NCBI RefSeq assembly: GCF_010015445.1
Contig: NC_053114.1
Span: 28,727,579 to 28,791,578, forward strand
From: Perca fluviatilis
Taxonomy: Eukaryota; Chordata; Actinopteri; Perciformes; Percidae
Reading direction: 5' to 3'
DNA length: 64,000 bases
The notes beneath the pieces were generated by a model. It ran no database searches. It was not told where the DNA came from and worked only from the letters and a program-made list of their open reading frames with translations. The first letter of the stretch is position 1; every line of letters begins with the position of its first letter. Both the position numbers and the translations under genes were made by a program. Positions 24,490 to 35,307 of this stretch are shown piece after piece.

Positions 24490-24612
24490 ATGGACAGGAA
24501 CATGGGAGGATCTGTCATGACCTTGTGTGGCACTGGTCAGGAGGAGTACGATGGGGATGAGGTAGAGATCATGGTCCTAAGCAGAACGGGACAAGGTCAC
24601 TGTGTATTTTGA
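24490..24612 (+). CDS. 40-codon small open frame, acidic middle (doubtful)
   Basis: ATG to TGA with an acidic stretch (Glu-Glu-Tyr-Asp-Gly-Asp-Glu) around residues 17-23. It follows a CTTGCTTCTCAG acceptor-like site. It has no homologue I recognise and could equally be conserved non-coding DNA. Confidence 0.08.
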   Translation: MDRNMGGSVMTLCGTGQEEYDGDEVEIMVLSRTGQGHCVF

Positions 24613-25903
24613 TGGGCAGGAGGAGGCTGTTTAGTTAGTGGACATGGACCACAGCAAATGAGCTTATCGGGAGATGTAGACACCGAGGTGAGAAGGGGCA
24701 AAGTCCCATTTAAATCCAATCTGAATTTAATGCTATGGTGAACATGGTTCTTTCCCATGTTGCACATCAAAGCATTCTGTGAGTGTTTTCCTGTGATCCA
24801 ATCTGGAAAAAAAAAAGAAGTAAGAGATCAAGGTGCCTTTTAATAGCTACTCTGTCAGGACGCAGGATATGTAAGATCTAACAAGTATATTGAGTGGCTG
24901 CTACCCTCAGGCGTGCAGGCTCCAGTGATATTGTTTGGTTTCAGCTTGTGACCATTGTTCTGCTGTCGGACGAATCTGTGAGAACTGAGAAATGCGTAGA
25001 TTTGACTTTTGAGGTGAAACTGCAACAGGAGCGGGATGTGTGCTATTCTTGAGCTGGATTGTGTGTGTGTGTGTGTGTGTCTGTAAAGTCAATGTATGTG
25101 TGTGCGTGCATTTGGCTCAGAGCTGAAGGCCTTCCACCTACACGGTATCTGTCAATGCGCTGTGATCAGGTTTGACTGTAATCTTACCACAACTCGTAGC
25201 TCAATCTGCTCACATTCATTTCCAAAACATTGTCATGAGTTTCGGTGGAGAGCACTATTACCTATCTGAGAGAAAATACTAATTCTCCTTGTGAGAGCGG
25301 TTGGATTGTGAGAACTGACATGCTAATGTCATCACACAGTACTTCTGTGGTGTCAACGACGGAAAAGTATGTGCTAGAAAAATGAACACGCTCAAATAGC
25401 TACAATATGCAATATTGTAATCACTTCTATTTTAAAATTGGATTTTTACGTATGTATTTCAATGTTGTTTGACATGATCAGGAAACATTTGAAAAGGTCA
25501 TAACTCAGAAAGAAATAAGACAAATTGGACTAAATGTCAAGGTTTTTCTTTTTTTCACCTTAAGGTTGAATAACTGCAGATTCATTAGTCTGAAGGTTCC
25601 AGTAAATCCATCTGTCACACTGTTGTAGAATCATGTTGTACAGTATATACTTTGTGAGTCTACAGTGATCACCTCTGGTTAAACCAAGAATCCTTAATGC
25701 TCTAAGGTCCATGGCTTCACTAACATTAATAATGCAGAACATTTTCCTAATGAAGGAACATATTTTTTCTTTTCCATTTTTCTTTCAACATGTTGGATAA
25801 CTGTGTTAATCAAGGCTTTACTTTTAGATTTCCTCTCTAATGGCATATCCAGTGGAGGGAAAAGGTCATGGTGGTAATAGACTGATGTGTAGTCCTCAGG
25901 GAG

Positions 25904-25905
<2 letters not shown>
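24613..25905. other. unique non-coding DNA
   Basis: Contains a (GT)10 run at 25060-25080 and an 8-bp-arm inverted repeat (TACAATAT / ATATTGTA) near 25401-25419. No gene is recognised. Confidence 0.5.
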
Positions 25906-25906
<1 letters not shown>

Positions 25907-25962
<56 letters not shown>

Positions 25963-25972
25963 ATCTCTCTCT
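25907..25972. repeat. (CT)n microsatellite, lightly interrupted
   Basis: 66 bases of CT repeat with two single-base interruptions. It creates the Ser/Leu-rich plus-strand frame. Confidence 0.96.
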
Positions 25973-26748
25973 TCTGCTCCGTCCCAGACAGACAGTCTCA
26001 GTCCCAGACATCCTCATCTGCCTCCCACTGCGTTCAGCCCAGCTCGCCAGGATTTCAATCACAGGGCCCAATGAAATTATTAAGAGGTGTTAAACTTATT
26101 AATCATTAAATTAGCTAAATGATCCTCCAAGTACGGCCCAGATGAATGACATGCCATTCTCTAATGCAATTTGCCTCTCCGGCAGGTGAAGATCAGGAGA
26201 GGGCCCACAGCATGGCAGTTGATGGCTTCTTCTTTTTTTTTTATTCTTTTTTTTATTATTCTCATTTAATCTCTTTCTTTCTTCATTTTCTTTCTTCATG
26301 TCCACTCCAAAGCTTTCTCTGAACATTAAAGGAAGAATATTTCCACTACACACTATGCTTTGAGAATACAATACATGCAGAATACTTGCGAAAACCGCAA
26401 AAGAAAACTAATTTGATGAAGAAAGAAATGAATTTGATGTATACCTGACACTTCCTGTCATCATTTCCCATTTGATAACAGACACATATACCAAACCAGC
26501 TCAAAGTTCCTTCTTATCTGGATTTGATCGGTAGGAAAGTAGGCGAGCGTATGTGAAACACACCTCCTACACAACACCTACAGTGTACGTTCTCTGTGTT
26601 TAGTATGCGGTGACATTCTCTTGATATCATTTATATAAACATCGCATGAGAACTAGAATACAGATACTACTAAGTTGATGTCAGCTACTCTCCTGATGGC
26701 TGATTCAACTTTCGTGTACGCCAAGTGTCATAGTGCACTGACGTAGGT
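25973..26748. other. unique non-coding DNA with a T-rich tract
   Basis: A T/C-rich low-complexity segment lies at about 26225-26300, flanked by complex unique DNA. No gene is recognised. Confidence 0.5.
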
Positions 26749-26930
26749 TTAAAGGTCCCATGACATGGTGCTCTTTGGAAGCTTTTATATAGACCTTAGT
26801 GGTCCCCTAATACTGTATCTGAAGTCTTATTCCTGAAATTCAGCCTTGGTGCAGAATTACAGCCACTAGAGCCAGTCCCACAATGAGCTTTCCTTAGTAA
26901 AGTGAATTTTTCATGCCATGGGACCTTTAA
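26749..26930. mobile_element. TTAA-flanked MITE (Kolobok/T2-like), 182 bp
   Basis: TTAA at both ends encloses inverted ends that start AGGTCCCATG on the left and match the right end at 14 of 16 positions. Kolobok-type elements use TTAA targets, and the related Xenopus T2 MITEs share TTAAAGG ends. There is no coding sequence. From memory, longer copies of this family exist in percomorph fish, which would make this an internally deleted copy. Confidence 0.85.
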
Positions 26931-29900
26931 GTGGTTTTGTTTTATGCAAAATGTTAAGACTCACCTGCCAAAACTTATTTTTACTCGTAGTTTGAGAACA
27001 ACAGATTCAGCACTTATTTAATATAATTTCATTTAGTCATTTACGTAGTGATATTATAAGCCTTTTTTCTCCTCTTCCCTTTCTAATTCATCAACATCAG
27101 CAGAGCCATTGAAAATACGACATTGCCAGGCAATCAGTGGAGTTATTTAAGAATTAACAGAAGGCTAACAAAGCATTCCTCTGGTCCACCAATCACAACT
27201 GCAGTTAAGGTCAGTGCTGTGCATGAGCCGGCTGAGTGGATGGTGGGTTTGAGGAGGGACACACACGGTCAAATCAGCTCAACAATAAACAAAAGGCTTT
27301 GCACTGAAAACCTCTTCACAGTTAAACATTTTAATTCCAGCTTCAATTTCACTTCAACGTGTGATTCTCTCACTTTGTCTCTCACAATAGTATGGAAACG
27401 TGATCTCAGGTATCATAGATGTCCTTGCTTGTGCATACAGGTCACAAAAATGTTTCTGCTTACCTGCAAATTACACATCTTGTCCCCACCACCCATTCCT
27501 ATGCAATGTTTGCTGCCATACCTGTGTGTGTGTGTGAGAGTGTGTGAGAGACATACACACCAGTAGTGCAGATTACAGTCCTGAGGGATTTAAATATCAT
27601 TTTAATTAATCTGCTCACCCGAATTTAATGAGACATGTCCAAGGGGCTGTATGCATGTGTGAATATGTGCATGTGTGTGTCCATATATGAGAAGGAATGT
27701 GTGTGTGTGTGTGTGTGTGTGTGCTGCATGTGCATGTATATGTTCAAGTGTGCATGCCTGTGACTAATGAAGTTCATTGCTGGACTTCAAATCGCCTCCT
27801 TCATTTGGTCCTTTCAAAAATTTGGTATATATGACCTGTACAGTACTTTAGCCAGAGAGAGATGAGATGAAAGCAGGATCAATGACAGGACTTCCTGTGT
27901 GTTTACCTTTGCACTACTACACTACTTTTATATAACAAATGAGTATCTAGAAATCAATTCCATCTGTATTAATACTAGTATGATGATATAATTAGTCTGT
28001 GATCAATATGACATTGATTCCAATGAAAAAAAAGGGATTAGAGCTTTCTGTGTTCTCTGGACAGTTCAGCAGACATGATCTGGACATGTTCGACAGGCTG
28101 ACCAGCTGGTCTGTACAACCTTGACCAAGTTTACATCAATACGTGATTGAACAGAACACAGAGGTTATGGGAAAATATAGAGTTAGAAGTTACCGAAAAG
28201 AAAACGTCTTTCAACATCATGTCAATACACATTCAGAGTTCGGCATAATCCAGTGATTTATTTTTACTGATTGGATGGTTCATGATAGTACAAACTTTGC
28301 TGAAATAGTCAAGGTAAGAGTAGAAAGTTGCAATGCCTGCATTGGCACATGCTTCCAGCTAACATTTAAAACCGTATTTTTGCAGATCAACAAACCAGCA
28401 ATATTCTAGTGAAACCTGTATCTGGTATTACCACAATAAAGGTGATTTTAGCATCACTTTTTAGATAATTATTTTGGTTCTTCATTATTCTTGAATGTTG
28501 CAAAAGGAAGGAAGGAAGGAAGGGAGGAAAGGAGAAAAGAAAGATGTAGATAAACTTGTAAAAGACCTGAGATATCGTTCAAAATCAATCAATCATTCAA
28601 AAGCTGTATCTGGTATAAAATATAATGGTTATGTAAATATATACATTTTACCAATGTATATATTTGTAACATATTTATCCATGTATGTATATATTGTGTT
28701 TCTGTTTCATTTCCAGGCCTGTAACATTATTGTGTGTGCCTGTTTGTGTTGAGAGTGACTGTTGTCAGAACGTGGTTGTCAGTGTGAAAGACGACAACAA
28801 ACATGCAAAAACGTTGCCAGACATTACACAATAGGCGCGCATAAAACCCTCCCTCCCTCTATCACAATTGCCTGTTTCCCTCTGTTGTGCTTTTGTTTTG
28901 TCCAGCCTCATTTGTGATGGTATTTATCTTGGTAAAGGATACAAAAACCTCGCTCTTGTCTGAAAGAAGAGTCATTTACAATCATTTACATTAACAAAAA
29001 CTGTATTTTACCATTACAATAACCTCAGACAATAGCATATATCTGCCTTGTTCATTCTGAGCAACAAATGAACAGAGGTGCACACACGCTCCCATTGTTC
29101 TGGGTAAAATGTGCCACAGACGTAATCATCTCCCCCTGCACTTTGTGTATTAGATAATGAGAAGATGCGGATAAGTTCCTCAATACAATCTGCTCACCAT
29201 TGGCTAATCCACATCATTCAGTATTGTGAGGATCACAATGATGGTTTATTATTGCTTATTCTGGGCTCAACAATGATTTAAACATTTGCAATATAGGAAC
29301 AAACACACAGTCTCAGATCACTCATCCATTTAAGAGGATGCCAGTTCTGCTTAGTAGCAGCTGTGTGTCGCTTGGAGGGTGTAAATCATTGTTAGTCTCA
29401 AAGCTCTACAGTAGATACCTTCCTTTGAAAAAGCTGCATGATGGAGAGAATGTTTTGTATAAAAATAAAAAATAAATACACCGAGGATCCATGTGCCTGT
29501 GAGATGAGATGCAAGTGTGCTTAATTATACACTTGAATACATATAGGTTTACAGTGAAACGCAGAAAATGAATCGAGAGTGGAACTTTGACATGACGTGG
29601 CTGCAGTAAATGTTTCCATTTCCCCAGGATCTTATAAAGAGAGACGATCTTAGCTCATCCATCCCTCCTCTGTCAGGCACCTGGGGTATTGAATTTCACT
29701 GACACTCAGGCCCTTAATGAGAAGCAGAACGACACCTTCGTATTATAGCTTGTGCCCTACCTCTCTCCATTTCTATGACTTGCTTTAATAAATTACTGTC
29801 CAATAAGAACTTTTATGATCTTGGCATATGTTGCCTTTTATAGGTGAAAATAATTGCGTTCCCAGATCACCCTGCCCATTCTGAACATGAGAATGAGACT

Positions 29901-30117
29901 AGCAGAGCCTACAAAATGAGATAGTTTCACAGTGTCTGCACAAGTCCTTCTCATTTGGGTCGTTACGCTTCCCCCTCCTTCTTTCTCAGTTTCCTGGTAT
30001 ACCTTTACAAGCACCATCCCCCCTCTTTGCCACTCTCGACTCCACTCATGCCTAAAGAGGCCTGCGCTTGCATGCCAACCGGCACTCTGTAACCCACAAC
30101 ACCATCCCCCAATCGAC

Positions 30118-30119
<2 letters not shown>
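26931..30119. other. unique non-coding DNA with simple repeats
   Basis: Contains a (TG)n run at 27698-27723, a GAAG-rich tract at 28505-28525, and a mixed TG/GA tract near 27520-27550. The 27060-27330 stretch is high-complexity and enhancer-like. The 147-codon plus frame at 27123 has no domain I recognise. Confidence 0.45.

Positions 30120-30149
<30 letters not shown>
30120..30149. repeat. (CA)15 microsatellite
   Basis: A perfect CA run. Confidence 0.96.
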
Positions 30150-30152
<3 letters not shown>

Positions 30153-30588
30153 CCTTGTTTTTGAGTTCCCTCTGAAGTATGACAGAAGCCACTTGACAGG
30201 TGACACACACACTTGATGTTATCGGGTCAGGGCCAGAGATTCAGCCTCTTGAGTGATGAGAGACTGTCACTCGCATTGTTTATCTATGCTACAGGAGGGA
30301 AGAGAGGCGAATGACAGAGAGAAAGTGAATGCTTCTTTCCTTCTATATATCACTCAAGGGGAAAAGGAGGGGGGTGAGGGCGGGAGAGTCAAGAGAGAAG
30401 ACTGAGTCTACCTGTGAAATTTCTGGGCCAAGACCAGTGACTAAATCAACTTTTGAACACTTAAAGGGATACTTCACTGATTTAGCATTAAGCTTTGTAT
30501 CAGCAGAAACACAGTAGTATTTTTGAATGACCGTGCTTCCCTCCCTCATGTCCCCCTGAGACGAGAGATCTCTGTATTGTGGGTCTGG

Positions 30589-30643
30589 AAAAAATCTTCC
30601 GATGACGTAAAATGAAGATTTTTGCGTCATCGGAAGATTTTTT
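30589..30643. repeat. perfect 19-bp inverted repeat inside the transposon
   Basis: Arms 30589-30607 and 30625-30643 are exact reverse complements (core ATCTTCCGATGACG) around a 17-base AT-rich spacer. The CGATGACG core includes a CRE-like TGACG half-site on each arm. Confidence 0.95.
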
Positions 30644-30849
30644 TTGCCCAGAGGCAATGGACTACAGCCATAAGTAGGAGCTACTTCCGCAAGTTTTCAA
30701 CCCGCCCATAGGGGGTTGGACTGTCGTCTTTACCCGAAGGTTGCCGAAGCAAAACGAGTGTCAGCCATCTTGAAGCTTCGCTAAACTGGCTCCGTCTTTT
30801 CCTATGGTCTTTTCAGCAGAAAACTTTTACAACAATTATTTGCATTCAA

Positions 30850-31596
30850 CCTACCGCACATGTGTACCACCGGGATACATTGGTACAGATTGGAGAATAT
30901 GCCGGAAACTTTATTACAGACGGAATACTTGACACACTACGCGAGCTTCGCCATCTACTGAGACCAGCACCTCAGCCTCCGGTGTCGCCTGATGCCGGGG
31001 GAAAGGGATCTCCACAGCGGTGTGCAGAAGTTAGAGCTGGTGGCCACCTGTTCCATCAATCCTGCTTGCAAGTGTCCGCTCATTAGACAACAAACTGGAC
31101 TACATCCAACGTCAACGAAACTCCCAACGCGAGTTTAGAGACTGCTGTGTTTTTGTTGTTGTGGAAACATGGCTGAACAACAGTGTACCGGACTATCCAG
31201 CTACCAGGCCGGCTAGCCCTGCTGTGTCGCCGGATAAAACTTGTGGAGATGTGTGATTTGTGTTAACACGGACTGGTGCTTGTATCCAACTAACTGCTCA
31301 CCGCTGGTGGAGTTTGTGACTGTTAGATGCCGAACCATTCTAGCTACATTCCACGCAAATTTACGGCTGTGTTTATATTCGATGTTTACAGCCCACCAAG
31401 CGCTAATGCTAGTATGCGTTAGCAGAACTTTACAGAGCCTATGTGTGTGCACTAAATGTAGCCTGTTTTTCGTATGTTGTTTTTATATAATGTCGTTTTT
31501 ATATATTTTAAATGTGTAACACCACTTGAGCCACGGTGAAACGTTGTTTCGTGTATATGGTTGAAATGACAATAAAACACACTTTTGACTTGACTC
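30850..31596 (+). mobile_element. deleted L2-like LINE fragment (endonuclease region plus 3' end)
   Basis: Frames across 31149-31333 contain an ETWLN motif (31164-31178), close to the TETWL motif of LINE AP endonucleases, then a VNTDWC motif and SPLVEFVTVRCR, all as in fish L2-type elements from memory. The frame is broken by shifts and stops. Reverse transcriptase is absent: after about 31420 the sequence jumps to a non-coding 3' end with TTGAAATGACAATAAA and a short (ACTTG)-like tail. The left boundary is uncertain. The copy is an internally deleted, inactive retroposon mobilised by a full-length LINE. Confidence 0.8.
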
Positions 31597-31830
31597 AGTT
31601 GACTGCCTCTCTGTAAGCGGTAGGCGTGGCTTGGGGGTGGGCTCGTAGTGAAGCGAAGCAAGTGCATTCTGGGATTTGGTGTCTTTCATCCACATGAGCC
31701 AAAAACACATTTTCTGGCTTTTCTTGGCCTAGAAGGCCCCAATAAAAAAAAAAAAAATTCACATTTCTACTACATAAGTGACCCAATTTAAAGATATATT
31801 CATCTTTCCAGTGGTGAAATATCCCTTTAA

Positions 31831-33700
31831 AGACAGAAAAGATTATCATGATGACACAGTTCATTGTATGGTTTGTTTTGCTTAAATGCCAGCAGGCAAA
31901 ACTCATGAAGGCCTGAAATAGAAGTGCTCTTCAATCATTTAGAGAAATGTGCTGGAGTCAGCTCACAAATTGATGTGGCTTTGTTATTGGCATTGTCAAT
32001 TGATTACACCTAGGGCGATAATGAAATAACTAATTGAATGTGTCCTCTTGTAAACAATTTGTTGAAACGTACAAAACACAAACGACCGCATCTTGTCTCG
32101 CTCTGTGCGAGTGCGAGCAGCGTCTAATTAATTAAAGACTGATTCTGATAACCTTCACAAAACTATTAGCCATGCCTTTTGTTGCATACAAGGAGTGATC
32201 TCATTGATGACACAGAAAATGCTTCTACTTATAATAATCGACAGCTTGGTGTGATATCTGGTGTTCGCCCAAGGCCAAGGTAAAGTGAAACTTAACCTCC
32301 CTGCTCCATCTTTCACAGCTGGGAGCCAGGGGTCAAAGGTCATTGTTTCTGAGACTGTTGTTTCTTTGTATTTCATCATTGATATGAGTAAAAAGAAGAG
32401 GGAGCACTTTACCACAACATAAATGTCCCTAAAGGCCCTTTATAACTAAACTCTTTCTCTTCAGTTTCTCTTTCTCTCACTTGTCTTCTTGTCTTTATTA
32501 ATTGTATCCATCACATCTATACAATACCATCATGGGGAATATGCACAAGTTAAGAGGATAGTTCAGAACACGACACATGTTTTCTTGTTACAATAATTAT
32601 TTATTAAATTTAAAATATCTTTAGCACAGGTTAAAAATTAGACACTTCCATCTACCATGAGCGCCTAGGAATTTAACATGGTTCTAACATGGTTGAAAAT
32701 AAACACTCTTAGAAACCAAAAAGATTTCTCCCTACTTTCTCCATCACTATCTTCATAAAATGCCACATTAGAGTTGCTAGGGCAGAGGCAAATTTGGCAT
32801 TAAGATAATCATCATTTTCACTTCACATAGTATTAGAAATGAGAAAACAAAACTGTCAAAGTTTTCAAAATGTCTTTCCCTTGCAAATCATCATTTGGGG
32901 ATTTAGGAATGAGTCAAAATTGCTTGTTTTACCAGCTTCATAGTTTGTGTAATGGTTTTGAGTTCATTTATCAGAAAGAAATGTATGCCATTTCAAAATA
33001 ACAGCACACTTTAAAGCTGGTGATACATATATTTGGTGAGATAACTCAAATGGAAGCCCATTTTCTACTGCTTTTAAGCAACGATTTTGCCATGGCATTA
33101 TATTGGTTGTGTTAGACACTAAGGCTATGTAATTAATTATTAACTGTATGCATGTGAACGTGCAGTGGCAATGAAAAAACTACAAAGAGTATGGTCAGAC
33201 ATCCATCCTTCCCCTCACCTTCTTATCCCCCGACCCGACTAATCCACAAACCAGTGATTTATGGTCCTTTTTGCCTCAGCCCTACCTTTATGAAGCATAA
33301 AAAAGATAACAAGTAACATGAGCAGAGCACTGTAGTAAATGGCAGGCCAATGCATTAGTTATCAGTAAGAAAACATTAAGAGCAAAGACATATATTTTCC
33401 ACTTTTGAAGTTGTTTACAAACCATATCCGTGTTCACAATTTATTATGTTTTCATGTTCAATTTTTTTCATCATTACATGCCATATGAGAAGTCTGGATT
33501 ACAAAAGTACCTGAACAAATTGCTTGTATATTAGCATGCATAGCTGTTTGGTATTTACATCCTATTTACAGACTTGAACTAGAGAAGGTTCTACAATACA
33601 TTTTCTTTCATGTGTTTCATTTACATTTCTAGGATGGAGAACAAAAAGCAGCCTCATACCGATTTGCCGAGTACACAGGACATGCACATGAAATAGAATG
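31831..33700. other. AT-rich unique DNA, candidate conserved block 32.1-32.4 kb
   Basis: No gene is recognised. The 32120-32430 stretch is high-complexity and contains the DR1 motif listed separately. The rest is AT-rich with short frames. Confidence 0.45.
32330..32342 (+). promoter_or_regulatory. DR1 nuclear-receptor motif
   Basis: GGGTCAAAGGTCA is a direct repeat of two AGGTCA-type half-sites spaced by one base, the preferred site of HNF4, COUP-TF and RXR/PPAR dimers. It sits in repeat-free, conserved-looking DNA, which makes it more credible than an isolated hit. Confidence 0.45.
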
Positions 33701-34520
33701 TCTGCTTGACTGAACAAAGTGTTTTGTTTTATTCCCTATCACTGAAAAAGGAATTGCTCAATTCTGTAACAGGCCATGTCTCTGACCAGTGCTACTGCAT
33801 TGCATAACACATCTATTTTTTCCTTTGTCTGTATTGCACACCAGTCTCTGAGCACAGTGGGCTTGGAAAGGTTAATTTACGATGTTAACCATGCCGTGAA
33901 GGGAAAAGCAAATAGGAAAGAGCATGCACAGCACCAGAGAAGGACATTAAGCTGCGGCTACATCTCTCTCTTTCGTGCTCCCTCTATCTGTCCAGTGACA
34001 ACAGTAGGGCCCCCTGATGTGTACAAAGACACAGGGCTATCACCATCCATCATTGCAGACATACTGAAAGGATCTTTCACCAGTGATCAGCCTGTAAGCA
34101 GGCACACACTACTGACACCTCAGTATATTTTTTTTAATCCTATAGCGTCGTTCATAGCCACAGGAAAATACCCATATTAACTTAACACAAAAAACCAAAA
34201 CAAAAATACATCCATCGGACAACTTAGTTAACAGGATCAGTGTAACACAAAGAGGAAGACAGTAAAGGGAATTTGTGTAACCTACTGTATACAGTAAAGC
34301 TAACAGAATAAATTATTCCAAAATACAATGCTACATAATGTCTATATGGCCATTTTACATCTCTTACATTATAGTAGTGTCCGGTTTTGTAGAAAGAATG
34401 GAAGACATGGATATATTTAGACTGCAAACAGTATTTGTAATCCAGCTCATGGTGGGTTGCAGTCATTAAAGATATTGCTCATTTAGTGAAAATAAAATCA
34501 GTATTACATCCTTAATTCTC
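33701..34520. other. unique non-coding DNA
   Basis: A 134-codon plus-strand frame at 33776-34180 has no recognisable domain and is rich in Ser/Thr/His. It is treated as chance. Confidence 0.45.
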
Positions 34521-34940
34521 CCCACTACTACAGGTTCTTTGTCCACCTCCAGCTCATTGACACAACCTCTAAAATAGGCAATCAGCAGCACTGTACCCTC
34601 ACTGGGGATCCATGAACACTTGATTCCACAGAACTGTCTTTGATAAAGAAGGGAGGTGACTGCAGGAGCATGTTAATATGATTTCCCATAAAGCTTATCT
34701 CTGACTGGGGTCACGGAGGCAAAGTGTCAAGGGGCTGATCGCCATAGCAATAAGACCCTAGAAGCCGTTACTGCAGCTTACGACCCCTTTGACAATAACG
34801 GAGTGAACCAAGGCCTACCTTTGGATAATCAAACCCCTCCACCAGGCCCATGTGGGAAATAATGTGAACATTTAATGCAGTACAATTGAAATGAGGGGTT
34901 AGCACAAATTAACCTCTGGTAACAGAGAAGGGGTTCATTG
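34521..34940. promoter_or_regulatory. candidate conserved non-coding element
   Basis: About 400 bases of repeat-free, GC-balanced sequence with closely spaced motifs: TTTGATAAAG, CTTTGACAATA and TTTGGATAATC, some TCF- or SOX-like. There is no long frame on either strand. A good enhancer candidate on composition alone. Confidence 0.4.
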
Positions 34941-35211
34941 TGATAGGAATCGTATATGTTTAATTGTCCATTTTAAAAACCATGTAAATACAAAATCATG
35001 AGTGGATCACCACTGTTAGGACATGGCTAGTGTTTCAACGAAGTTTAAACAAAGTCATTCCAGGAAAAATGCCCCTTCGCAGTTCAAAGGCAACACATTT
35101 CACATATTTCAAAGGAATGTATTGTTTTTTTTCTGTTAGTGTGTTGAGCTGCATGATTATTTTTCTTCTATTTTGGTGGGTGAATTTTATGATAATGGTT
35201 TTATTTTGGTT

Positions 35212-35307
35212 AAAAAAAAAAAAGGGGAGGAAAAAAGAAAAAAAAAAGGGGGTGTGTTTGGGGGGGTTTTTTTTGTTTTGTGGGGGGGGGCCCCCCCCCC
35301 CCAAGGG
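35212..35307. repeat. homopolymer-run block (probable sequence or assembly defect)
   Basis: The 96 bases are built almost only of runs: A12, G4, A6, A11, G5, G7, T8, G9 and C12 back to back. The surrounding unique DNA is ordinary. The stepwise homopolymers ending in G9C12 look like poor-quality base calls or a badly closed gap rather than a natural repeat. Confidence 0.7.

Larger units (their letters stand above)
30471..31830. mobile_element. TTAA-flanked transposon (Kolobok/T2-like) carrying a LINE fragment
   Basis: TTAA at 30471-30474 and 31827-31830 bracket inverted ends AGGGATACTTCAC and (right end reversed) AGGGATATTTCAC, 12 of 13 matching. The 1,360-bp span has no transposase. About half of it (roughly 30850-31596) is an L2-like LINE fragment, so the host element itself is about 600 bp. 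The layout fits a MITE that later took a LINE insertion. The plus-strand LINE polarity is clear from its 3' end. Confidence 0.85.
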
